The notes below the pieces were generated by a model. The model searched no databases and was not told the origin of the DNA. It worked only from the letters and a program-made list of their open reading frames with translations. The translations under genes were made by a program, and so were the position numbers. DNA of 64,000 nucleotides from Azolla caroliniana (taxonomy: Eukaryota > Polypodiophyta): the NCBI GenBank assembly GCA_043228905.1, contig JBHGNT010000018.1, positions 2,356,001 through 2,420,000 on the forward strand. The letters are read 5' to 3'. Positions 56,101-64,000 of the stretch are shown here, piece after piece (the stretch's first letter is position 1; each line of letters begins with the position of its first letter).

Positions 56101-59100
56101 TGAATGCTTTCTGGCATTGATAAGTGAGTATATGAGGAGAATTCACTAGCATTACCCGTCACATGCCTAGATGCACCAGAATCAATTATCCATTCTGGTG
56201 TAGAGGCAAGAGTGTTTGTGTTGCTAGTACTTGTGGCCGAATAAGCATAGGTGGCAGTGTTACCTCTTGACATGAATGAAGTATCATCTGCGGCTCTTTG
56301 CTTCCTCCTAAGTATTTCTAAGAGAGCTTGATCCTCTTCGGTGAACACCACCTTAGTTCCTTCCTCTTCTTTTGCTACCATCAAGTTTGCTTGGTAACCT
56401 CCTCGTGCACCTCTTCGGCCCCCTCGACCACGACCTCTAGTTTGTCCACGTCCTCCATATTCTCTCTCCTTAGATGGTTTAGGGCAAGCATTCTTGAAAT
56501 GACCAGCTTCACCACAATTGTAGCATTTTCGATTTTCACTTCCGCTTGTATTGGACACCATTAGTGCCGATCGTACCCCTGGAAGTCCGGTAGTGTCAGA
56601 GAGCAGCTTCATTCTACTCTCCTCTTGTATCATAGTCGCGATTGCCTCATCAAGTGTAGGAATTTCTGCCTTAGCTAGAAGAACTGCCCTTCTTTGATCA
56701 AATGACGGGTTGAGATGTTTCAAAAATTGCATAGTTCTTCTTTGAGCAGAAATTTCCTTGCTCTTACACTGAGGATCATTGCACACTGTCACAGGCGAGA
56801 AATGATCGTATTCTGCCCATAGACGCTCTAACTCTATGGCATATTCCTGGACCATCCTATCTCCCTGGCAAACAGCATCAATCTCCTGCTCGATTTGAAA
56901 TACTCTCATGTTGTTTCCCCTCCCTGCATACGTCTTTTGCAATTTCTCCCATATCTCCTTTACACTTAAAATTCCATCAACTGTTGTGGCGATTGATGGA
57001 ATCATGGAGTTTAGGAGCCACGTGTACAATGACATGTGGGTAGCTCTCCATGCTTTCCATTCATTGCTCGTTTTGATAGGAGGCTCTTTCTCTTCTCCCG
57101 TAAGGTAGCCGTCAAGGCTTCTTCCTGCCAAGGCACCTATAATCCGACGCGACCAGCTCAAGTATGTGGCTGGTCCATCGAGTTTGAACTCAACTGGGAG
57201 GAGTTCAAGTCGGGGTGGTGGTTGCATTCCTGTCACACCTCCAGATGCTACTATCTCAGCCTGTTTCATGTATTTCACCAATGTTTTCACCTCATCTTCA
57301 TTCAATTTTGAGAACACATCATCCATCTTGTCAACTTGGCCTATCTCTGCTTTCCTCTCTTGAATGCTAGGACAGTGCTGTTCCAATCACTGTCATTTCA
57401 GCAGAAGGGTAGATCTAGGGTTCTGCAGAGGACAGATCTAGGGTTTTGCAGAGGACAGATCTAGGGTTTTGCAGAGGGGCGGATCTATGCTCTGATACCA
57501 TAAAGAAATATGAGAAAGCACATCTGTTCTGTAATATACATTCGTTGGAGGGAGAAAATACAGAGATCTCTTATATTTACATGAGGAGAAGTCCCTCTTT
57601 ATAAAGGCCAAGATCTGGCCGTTGGGCTAACTAGCTGTTGGAACTAACTAGCCGTTGGGCTAGCCGTTACAACTTTTAAACATTCTCAACAATTTCGCAA
57701 TCTGGAATGGTTATGGTGTCAATGGTTATGCAGGTGGCTTCAATCCATGTCAGGGTGCTGGGCGCATTGAACGCTTGCAATTTTATTCAGCTGTTGTTTC
57801 AGCTGATTATGAAAAGAGAAATTATGCGAGAGATGTGAATCAGTATACAGATGTCTTATACAATCTAAATAATTTCAACAGGTACTTATTCCTCTTGAAA
57901 CATATTCATGATGTAAGCCTTCTTATCTTTTGTGACATATGCTTGAATGTTTATGTAGGCCTTTTTTATTGCGTGATGTTTACGATGACATGATCTTAGA
58001 TGGCATTCAACCAGTTTCAGATACATTCGCACCTCTTCTTGTGGGGTGTATGAAAGGAGGTCGTATGCAGGATGCATTTTACTTCTACGAGGAGATGAAG
58101 TGTATGGGCTATATCCCTGATGTAAGGTTATGTCTAATGTTTTGGTTAAAAAGTAAGCTAATTAAATCAGCTTAATCTTATTTACTGCACTTCAAGGATG
58201 TTTCAGATATTATCAAGCATCTTTCATGGAAATTATTATTATTGGAATGCTTCATGTTGAAAGGTGCTCAAAATCATTTGTTTGTGCATTGTAGATAGGA
58301 AATATTGCATTTAAAAGTGATGGAACCACTCAAAAGTGGAGTACTGAATGAAGACCCAAAATGAAAGATTACTTGATTCCAAATGCTTTGAAGCATATTA
58401 GAAATGTTTCCCCATGGACCCTTGAAAATATGAAGGCATGGAGTCACAAGAGACAAAACGTATGTGCTGTGAAACCGAATCAAACCAACCAAGCCGTTTA
58501 GATCAATTAATTTAAACCAAACTGTTTAAGAAAAAGTTGAACCAAATGGAACTATTTAATCACAAATCTAAACCTATTCATTTAAGGTAAGTTAACTAGA
58601 TAATTAAACAAAAAATATTAAATTATAAAAACATTTAAATTAAATTAAGCAAATCCTTCAACAAAAAAACCATTCGGGAAACAAAAACTAGAAGTTAAAA
58701 CAAAATATCAAGAAACCATTAAACTGGGCCATTTAAACTGATAAATTGATAAACCCAAGTTTAGAACCAAACTGAATTGAAACCAAACTATTTACAATAT
58801 TTGAAACCAAACAAACTCTTTAATTATATTCAAACTGATAAACTGCTATGTCTTAAGGATTTGCTTTGGTTTGGTTTGAGTCGACTTGGGGCCGATAACT
58901 AAGAGGCATTACAAATATGTGAAGGTTTTGAAACATATTGGAAACTTTCCCAAATAAAACTTGAAAATTTGAAGGTATGGGACTCGAGTATAGTTAATAA
59001 TGTAAGGTGATGCTATAATGTGTTTTGAAATTTTCAATCAATTCCTTTTGTGCATAAAGGATTAGATTCCTTTGATCCCTTTTGTAGTTTTCTTTCTAAA

Positions 59101-62100
59101 TGTGAGGAAGAAGTGCTTTTGGCACATAACGCTACAAACTTCATTTTTTGCTGTCTTTCTTATGGATCTTGCGAGCTGACTCTACTATATGGAATATATA
59201 TGTTCTTATAGTAATATATCTTATTGGTTGTTTATAACTTTTCATTGCTATTTAGGCGACAATATTGAAGTGTCCTTTGAAGGTGTAAAGCTTCATAATT
59301 GTGGTGCACAATAGTTAGTTAGATTTATGAGATCATAGACAACCTGACTTGACTTTTTCAGTGTTCTCTTTACCTCAGGCATTGGAAGTTTTGAGAAAGC
59401 CTTTCGATCTGATAAGTCAGGATCATAGTCTTTTCATGCATTGGAAGGTTTGAGAAAGCCTTTCGATCTGATAAGTCAAGGTCATAGTCTTTTCATGGAT
59501 GTATAGTCTTTGACCACAGTGATTTGGGATATGCAATGCCTGAGAGTTTAGGCTGTTGTTTTTATGGTGGAATTAAAAGCCTGGAAAAATTTCTTGATAT
59601 TAGGCCCCATTGGTTGAATATCATTCTTCACTTTTAAGGTCTGTTAGCTTTGGTTGAATATCAATGAGCTTGAATGGAACCCAATGTGTTTTAGAAGGTG
59701 CTCTAGCTTGTTTGCTATATCACATTTGACATAGTCAAAGGGAACATTATGTAGATACATTTTGCACACTGTTTGGACCTCTTTAGTTGGATATTTTAGC
59801 GTTATGACCATGGACCAAGAAATTATTTCTGTGTTATTAGTTTTATTAACTTTCCATTAACTTAAATATGGTAGTGACTGAGTTTTATGCAATAAGTTTA
59901 CTGTGCATGTTATGTTTAAATGGCAGGATTTGACATTCAACTGTTTGATTGCAACTTGCGGTAAATGCCGTCACCAGCGTCGTGCATTTCAGGTTGATGT
60001 AACTTCGTCATTGATTTTTTTTTTTGTGGATCATGCTTTAGCCTGTTGATATCCATCTATGATAGAGCCATCAGTTTATTGCAAATTAATTTTCAGTGGT
60101 TCTTTGTGAGTTCTCAGGACATTAGTTCTGTGCTGGTAGAGACATTTCTGTTTTCAAAAGTAATTATGCTAAATTGATCTGTTCTTATTATGTCAAATGT
60201 CCTAGGAAGTTTGATGGTAGGTTCTGAACAGTGTGCTATGGAAAAGTGATTGTTCTATATATTCCAGAGTCCTAGGAAAAAAGTTACTCTTGAAATTATT
60301 CGTGGTCTTGTGTTTTATATACTCAGGAAATGCTGCTTGATCCATCATTGATAAAACAATTCCACTTGCACTAAATTTTTTTGGAATCATTTTCATTGCA
60401 CATCGACTATTGTTAGGTGGCTTATAACTAAGGCATTTCTTGCAACTTTCAGTTGTGACGAGATGTTCAGTTTCATTTCTTTATCCTTATGGGTATGTAT
60501 CCTTACAGGATATGTTTATTTGTATGCATGAATTAACTTGACTATTAGTATTTTAATTTATATTTTGAATGGATTTCTATATTTATTTCTTTTTCTCTTC
60601 ACTTTTTGCTATACTTCTTCATGGTTGAACAGTATCACAACTCAAGATACGATAGAAACTCATTTTCATGGTTCTTTAATTAGCGAGCATCTATTCCTGA
60701 GCATTGATGATGTGTGTATGGATGCATAGTTTGTTATATGCAGGTTATTCGCAACCTCAGCATTCGAGAGCTTTGTAGCTTTTATGTATCATATGCGTGT
60801 TGTTTTCTTCTATTGAAATCTTTTCTTCCTTTCCTTTTGTTTTCTCTTTTAATTTATTCTTTATATTCATAAGTTCAAACTCTTGGTTTGGCTTTATGAA
60901 AGCATATCTATGTATGTGGGACAGGTATCTAAAAACATATAGAAGGCGTCCAGTTTATGATCTTGTTGATGTTTATTTGCACTTCTTTAGTTAAAGACTA
61001 AAAAACGGCTTTTATATGTACTGTGGTAAGTTTTTTATTTCTCGCAAACTGGTTGCCATTACTTAGTTAAAATCAAGAGTGCATAGGAAATACTAGTGAA
61101 CAGTCTAGATGTGTTTCTACAAGAAGGTGGCTAATGCCAAAATCTTACTTTGGCAAGGTTGTGGAGGAGATGCTGCATTTTGGTTTGCGTCCAAAACTGA
61201 AAACATTAACTGCACTTCTGGGAGCATGTGGTGCAGCAGGCTTGCCAAAGGAAGCGTGAGTATATTAGTTTTTTTTCTTCTTTTGGATTTAGCATCATCT
61301 ATTCAACTTATCTATATGTAAACATTTGTTCTAAGTTTTCAGGGCAGGTGTTGTACAAAGGATAACAGAGTCTGGGCTTGCGTTAAATAAGTACTGTTAT
61401 GCTGCACTCATAGCTGCAGAGAAAAACCAGCCAGTGAAGAAAAATGACACATTTGATAAAGTTAGAATTTCTTGATTATCTGGAGTTACTGTATTTATGT
61501 TCTTCAGGATTAATTTACTAATTTATTGGATTGTTTTATTGTTTCATAGATTTTGGATATATTAAGGCAGGCAAGAAGCTGGTCAGGTCTAGACATGTTT
61601 GGTGGTGGACGTGATGGAGGGGATATAATTGACGAAACTGATGAATATATTTATTGTTTACCTACTGTTGACTTTGTACGAGGACGTGCGAATATTGTTG
61701 ATCGACGTTTGACTGTATATCATGCAGCCCTTTCAGCATGTGCAGATCTAAAAAATACGTCAGTAAGTTTTTGATAACACACCTAAGCGACTTTCGATTT
61801 TCTTTGTTGTATAGTTTGCATCTATGAGCTCTTATAACTCGACATATTGTGATAGAATGACAAGTTTAAATTTTGGATGGAGTAAATGAATAGATATCTT
61901 GTGAGTCCTTATACAAGATGCAAATATACAAGCACTCATTTTGACAGTGAACACATTGCAGAGCAGTCTGATATTTTCTGTATTTTGCTGGAGGGATAAA
62001 TGATGTGATGGGTCTGATGGTAGAGTGTGCTGAACGATGGTTACAGTATAGAGAATGTTTTCCATTTTTGTTCTCTTTATATTCTGTGCATTAATATTAT

Positions 62101-63859
62101 GTATTTTGACTGCAAACACAATATCTTCGTCTGATGACAACTTCTAAAGATAAAAAATGTATCCACATTTTAGAAGTATCATTTAGATGTATATTATAAT
62201 GAATGTGGTTCCTTAATACCACCTAATGACATGTCAAATATAGTTCTGATGACATGTCAAATGTTTTTTCTATGCAGGCCCTGAGGAGCGTTGTACAGAT
62301 GCTGAAAGAAGATAGCTTCCAGCCAGACTTATTTTGTGTAGCTCAAATCCTGAGGTATATCAAACATTGTTTCTAAATGTTTGCCATGATTCCCCAAAAT
62401 GTCGGCTGTGAAACGGTACAGTCATCTCTTCTATTTCCTATGTTGGAAAATAGTGGTTCTTCAGTTTCAAAAGTTTTTAAATGTTGTATTATGTAAAATA
62501 CATAATGATCATGATGACTCTGATTGATCTGGGTCTCTGTCTATAACTTGGGGTTCTTTATACATGTTGGATTTATTTTTTATATTTCGTCACCAAGAGC
62601 ACATGCCGGGCATTAATACACATTTCTTATTCAATAACCTTATTATTTCTCCTATGTTCTGTCATGCTGGTAACTATTGATAGTTGCGCAGCTTTTTATG
62701 CATGATCTTGTGCATGTAAAACTGTAACATGGTGATCTTTGAATGCCAGTGCATGTCATAAGATTCAAGTCAGGTTGTCCTGCTGTACATATTTCTTTTT
62801 TAGTTCCTCTATAGTTGGCTGCTTCAGTTGAAACTACTGGCCCAGACTATGGTTGGGACAGAGGAAATGTTAATTGGAGCAGGCAAAGACATAGATATCG
62901 GAAAGAACATGAAAGGCAAAGGCACTCTTCTGGATTGACACTGATGCCAAGAGATGAAAGATGGGGGCAGCTATGAGCATAGGGAAGAGAATTTGATAGC
63001 ATAGACATATTCTTGGTTGTGCGAGTTCTCCCATCTTGAATAAAAGTTGAAACACTTATAAGCTTTAAACTCACATGACAGCACACAAACCTCGTAAGAA
63101 GTTATTTTTTCAGCTGATAATTCTCTATACCTTAGAAGGACTTTAAGTTTTGTATAGATGCGCACGTGGTACAGTTGTGTTCACAATGTGATGGTGATTT
63201 ATTCCCTATATTCTTCAAGATTTCCATTTTCTAACTACACTTCTGTTTCACTGGTTATTGTCAAAGATCCCACAAATAAGTAATTTATATATGATTGCTT
63301 ATGTGGATTTGAATTTTAAGGACATGATTGAAATTGTCACATTGTTTTCAGGTGCATCTCCCTTATGATAATCTGTGATTTGATGCAGGTGCCACGTTGC
63401 ATGTCAAGAATATGGTGTTGCACTAAAGGCACTCAATGGCTATCTAAGTTCAGGTCGACCAGCACGAACTGAGTTGTTTGTTGTACGTGCCCCTCTACTT
63501 GAGATTCATAAGTATAATATTTTTCTTTAAGCTTTTTCTTGACTTCTTTTGCTGATTGGTTTTATGATTTACACACACATATGTGTCTAACGCATAAAAC
63601 CAATCAATAAAAAATGTGTGTATATAATATATGTACAAAATATATATCTTTTCAACGATTCCATGAATATATGTACTATATATTATATATATGCATGGAA
63701 TCGTAGACAAGATATAAAATTTTCTAGTGATCAGCTGTGTGTAAGCATCTCATCAGTGCATGATTTAGTCTGTTTTCATTTTGGAAATTTAAGGTATTCA
63801 TTCTGGAAGCCATGAAGGGATTTACAAGAGAAGGAATGGACACAGCTAAGAAGGTCTTG
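50155..63859 (+). CDS. PPR-like protein gene, ten exons in window, 3' end beyond the window
   Basis: Exons: 50155-50257, 57734-57881, 57959-58121, 59927-59992, 61158-61255, 61343-61460, 61550-61762, 62278-62354, 63389-63482, 63794-63859. All junctions are GT-AG and the phases join without stops (382 codons so far). Residues 1-34 (MAFQVLIRRAARRSS..., Arg/Ser-rich, no acidic residues) look like a mitochondrial or plastid transit peptide. PPR-like helical repeats follow: DTFAPLLVGCMKGGRMQDAF; TFNCLIATCGKCRHQRRAF, VVEEMLHFGLRPKLKTLTAL; YAALIAAEKNQ; YHAALSACADLKNT; LFCVAQILRCHVACQEYG. PPR proteins bind organelle RNA in a sequence-specific way. The target is unknown and no ortholog is assigned. Intron 1 (7.5 kb) contains the antisense copia element. 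Codon use is that of an ordinary nuclear gene. The last exons are outside the window. Confidence 0.85.
50579..50765 (+). repeat. 65-bp tandem repeat in PPR intron 1
   Basis: Three units starting at 50579, 50644 and 50709, each TCTRGAGAAGCATTTxCA...GCCAAATTxGxCATGTT. Units two and three are more alike than unit one. Intronic. Confidence 0.9.
51506..51840 (+). repeat. Degenerate ~110-bp repeat in PPR intron 1
   Basis: Three copies of TTCATTCTTAGT-C-TG-AAA..TGT, TTTATG-A, ATATATGT, GAAACAC-GTTTTT, starting near 51506, 51617 and 51725. Intronic sequence between 51841 and 52658 holds no gene. Confidence 0.65.
52659..52849 (-). repeat. 3' LTR of copia 2
   Basis: On the minus strand TGTTGAGAATG ... 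TTCTTTA. The 3' terminus is TTA rather than the usual CA, fixed by the flanking TSD ATTTC. Purine-rich GAGGGGGAG (plus-strand 52850-52858) abuts it as the polypurine tract. Confidence 0.95.
52857..57326 (-). CDS. Copia 2 gag-pol polyprotein (1489 aa)
   Basis: Open from ATG at 57326 (MDDVFSKLNEDEVK) to TGA 52857-52859. The frame extends 20 codons upstream from a TTG, but ATG 57326 is the first ATG. Domains in order, counted from that ATG: UBN2-type gag (YLSWSRRIIGAL, IWEKLQKTYAGRGNN; ~55-250); zinc knuckle CYNCGEAGHFKNAC (~265); protease WIIDSGASRHVTGN (~380); integrase HHCC (HHQRMGH, CDACEFGK) and D-D-E core (IHSDVWG, LRSDNGTEY, NGVAERKNRH); RT with QLDVKNAFLHGEL and LLAVYVDDIIITG; RNase H with YCDSDWASC, STAEAEYRAIA, LWCDNKSAISIANN. 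All catalytic residues are present, so it is probably functional. Transcribed opposite to the PPR gene. Confidence 0.97.
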   Translation of the reverse strand: MDDVFSKLNEDEVKTLVKYMKQAEIVASGGVTGMQPPPRLELLPVEFKLDGPATYLSWSRRIIGALAGRSLDGYLTGEEKEPPIKTSNEWKAWRATHMSLYTWLLNSMIPSIATTVDGILSVKEIWEKLQKTYAGRGNNMRVFQIEQEIDAVCQGDRMVQEYAIELERLWAEYDHFSPVTVCNDPQCKSKEISAQRRTMQFLKHLNPSFDQRRAVLLAKAEIPTLDEAIATMIQEESRMKLLSDTTGLPGVRSALMVSNTSGSENRKCYNCGEAGHFKNACPKPSKEREYGGRGQTRGRGRGGRRGARGGYQANLMVAKEEEGTKVVFTEEDQALLEILRRKQRAADDTSFMSRGNTATYAYSATSTSNTNTLASTPEWIIDSGASRHVTGNASEFSSYTHLSMPESIQIADGTIQPVVGIGTVKCTDSVTLSNVLHAPSFPVNLLSISSIIHQLKCVVSFDIPKVIFQEKGTGRRLGTGTWHSGLWYLDREGLDSALASMVEGIDVRGSRMSYEDLLILHHQRMGHASYGILSRVYPHLFEKADKTKLVCDACEFGKLTKSSYASSGHRSSHAFDVIHSDVWGPCPTSSINGYRYFVSFIDCFSRVTWLYLMRKKNEVFACFKDFHRAVQTQYGAVVKVLRSDNGTEYANMTFRAYLSDQGIQHQTTCPYTPEQNGVAERKNRHLLEVTRSMMISMNVPKQLWGQAVLTAATLINRMPSRVLEWKSPCELLQGNNSGILPLKVFGCVCFVKDSRPSVGKLDPKAVKCVFVGYSATQKGYVCWSPVEKRLFVSMDVHFRESEPYYKQGVTSPFDDLIQTENMREGDNCERLLKIGSIPLLTPTSAEKEVSVGGTEEEGNEDEEPICVGTQVEGELKVYTRKRRQKDGNVNTSSAPHVPSSSMSRPASTSEIPTELPNLEITGDMISSPSPIEIRRTSRSNAGVPPDRYGFPHDIAQFISYSNISATHRAFIASLDSVTLPKCWQVAKEDPKWKAAMQEELGALEKNKTWEIVSLPPEKKAVGCKWVFTIKQTPEGKIDRYKARLVAKGYSQTYGIDYDETFAPVAKMSTVRTLISLAVNKDWKLHQLDVKNAFLHGELMEEVYMDVPPGFGTIQTVGKVCKLRKSLYGLKQSPRAWFDRLRRAMVGMGYQQTNADHTVFFRQHKDHTTLLAVYVDDIIITGNDEGEIAQLKMQLGKEFEVKDVGLLRYFLGIEVARGAEGVVLSQRKYVLDLLKETGMLGCRPVASPIDQKIKLTELAGEKVDRERYQRLVGRLIYLTHTRPDISFAVSVVSRYMHDPRKDHMDAVYHILRYLKGAPGKGLIFRKHGHFNIEGYCDSDWASCADDRKSTSGYCMFVGGNLVSWKSKKQSVVARSTAEAEYRAIAIGVAEMLWLRTLLVELKVNQENQMMLWCDNKSAISIANNPVQHDRTKHIEIDRFFIKEKLDNGILKLSHVSTEHQVADCLTKGLGPVSLTRLCDKMGLVDIFHPS
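57411..57488 (-). repeat. 23-bp tandem repeats in the copia 2 leader
   Basis: AGATCTAGGGTTTTGCAGAGGAC (plus strand) starts at 57411, 57434, 57457 and a partial at 57480; one base differs in the first. They lie between the primer-binding site and the gag start, in the untranslated leader. Confidence 0.9.
57489..57500 (-). other. Primer-binding site of copia 2
   Basis: Minus-strand TGGTATCAGAGC, exactly complementary to the end of plant initiator tRNA-Met, directly adjoining the 5' LTR with no spacer. Confidence 0.97.
57501..57691 (-). repeat. 5' LTR of copia 2
   Basis: 191 bp, identical by eye to 52659-52849. It contains a TTTATAAAG TATA-like box (plus-strand CTTTATAAAG near 57598) and a direct repeat of CTAGCCGTTGGG-type phrases. 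Confidence 0.95.
58380..58995. repeat. Possible TIR element with flanking duplication in intron 3
   Basis: An A-rich block (about 58476-58885) begins with GAATCAAACCAACCAAG and ends, read on the other strand, with GACTCAAACCAAACCAAAG, so its ends are inverted. It is flanked by a ~75-bp direct duplication (58380-58455 and 58920-58995, sharing TTTGAA-CATATT-GAAA, CTTGAAAAT and GAAGG-ATGG). Too decayed to classify. Confidence 0.4.
59380..59497 (+). repeat. 59-bp tandem duplication in intron 3
   Basis: CATTGGAAGTTTTGAGAAAG... to ...TCTTTTCATG at 59380-59438 and 59439-59497, differing at about four positions. Intronic. Confidence 0.9.
63553..63704. repeat. Two hairpins in PPR intron 9
   Basis: Perfect 14-bp inverted repeat TGATTGGTTTTATG (63553-63566) with its complement at 63593-63606; and an 11-bp inverted repeat ACGATTCCATG (63655-63665) with its complement at 63694-63704, the latter enclosing an AT-rich loop. 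Could be stem-loop remnants of MITEs. Confidence 0.6.
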
Positions 63860-64000
63860 GTAAGCAGTTGAACCCCATATTTTTGCAGATGATTGAAATA
63901 ACAAAATTTCTGTTTTAACGACCATTAGGCAAATATATGTTTTAAAAAAAAAATGGTTATATTATATGAATGCTATATTTGCTGCATTTGAGTTGATTAA

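Larger units (their letters stand above)
52659..57691 (-). mobile_element. Intact Ty1/copia element 2 in PPR intron 1, antisense
   Basis: 5033 bp with 191-bp LTRs at 52659-52849 and 57501-57691 that read as identical. Perfect target duplication ATTTC (52654-52658 and 57692-57696). Primer-binding and polypurine sites and an uninterrupted polyprotein are present. Identical LTRs mean very recent insertion. Its right end lies 42 bp before the exon 2 acceptor (57734). The host gene is on the opposite strand. The clade is probably Ale-like, judged by size and short LTRs. Confidence 0.97.

Noticed and set aside
57327-57386. TTG-started 20-codon extension of the copia 2 polyprotein
   Set aside because: The first ATG is at 57326; no reason to prefer a non-ATG start.
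60926-60990. Possible extra PPR exon after 'gggacag'
   Set aside because: Immediate stop in the needed frame, and exon 4 joins exon 5 directly in phase and in PPR register.

Overview
The window is from a plant nuclear genome, almost certainly a flowering plant. The evidence is nested Ty3/gypsy and Ty1/copia LTR retrotransposons with plant-type primer-binding sites, an L1-type LINE, tRNA-derived SINEs, MITE-like elements, and an intron-rich pentatricopeptide-repeat (PPR) gene with GT-AG introns. I cannot name the species. No rRNA gene, intact tRNA gene or CRISPR array is visible.

Layout. 1-574 is AT-rich non-coding DNA. 575-8641 is gypsy element A (5'-truncated): a pol frame with three stops, interrupted by a copia solo LTR (3889-4561), then a 372-bp spacer, a large coiled-coil third ORF (5384-8160) and a 434-bp 3' LTR. 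8642-10457 is probably the LTR of the next element, carrying a second copia solo LTR (8915-9628, TSD GTGCG). 10462-23722 is gypsy element C (old, many stops), interrupted by a 1.06-kb TIR element (13300-14356) and by gypsy element B (17237-22868, TSD AACTT). B has lost everything between its primer-binding site and the integrase core but keeps the same type of third ORF; its 3' LTR holds a third copia solo LTR (21829-22743). 23723-28984 is the full-length but decayed copia element related to these solo LTRs. 28985-30300 is a non-LTR C-terminal relic. 30.3-37.5 kb is AT-rich DNA with several local duplications, an 82-bp retro-insertion with a 20-bp TSD, and one small ORF (46 aa). 37.6-43.2 kb is an L1-type LINE with decayed ORF1 and ORF2, followed by a LINE 3' end and a SINE, each with a (GA)n tract at its 3' end. 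44.0-45.6 kb is an inverted, decayed gypsy relic with integrase, chromodomain-like and RT remnants, holding a 112-bp MITE. 47.0-48.2 kb is a ~562-bp tandem duplication, followed by a second, inverted SINE. 49.3-49.9 kb is another LINE 3' end.

The only clear host gene runs from 50155 past the right edge. It has ten exons in this window, with consistent splice phases, encoding a PPR-like protein with an organelle-targeting-like N terminus. Its first intron carries an apparently intact antisense copia element (52659-57691, 191-bp LTRs that read as identical, TSD ATTTC, uninterrupted 1489-codon gag-pol). Nesting order gives a relative chronology: C is oldest, then B, then the copia solo LTR inside B; the intronic copia is youngest.

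The most unusual observations are the shared third ORF of gypsy A and B with its conserved spacer, (GA)n tails on several non-LTR elements, a 54-bp minisatellite of variable copy number in the copia LTRs, and a conserved palindrome enclosing their TATA box.
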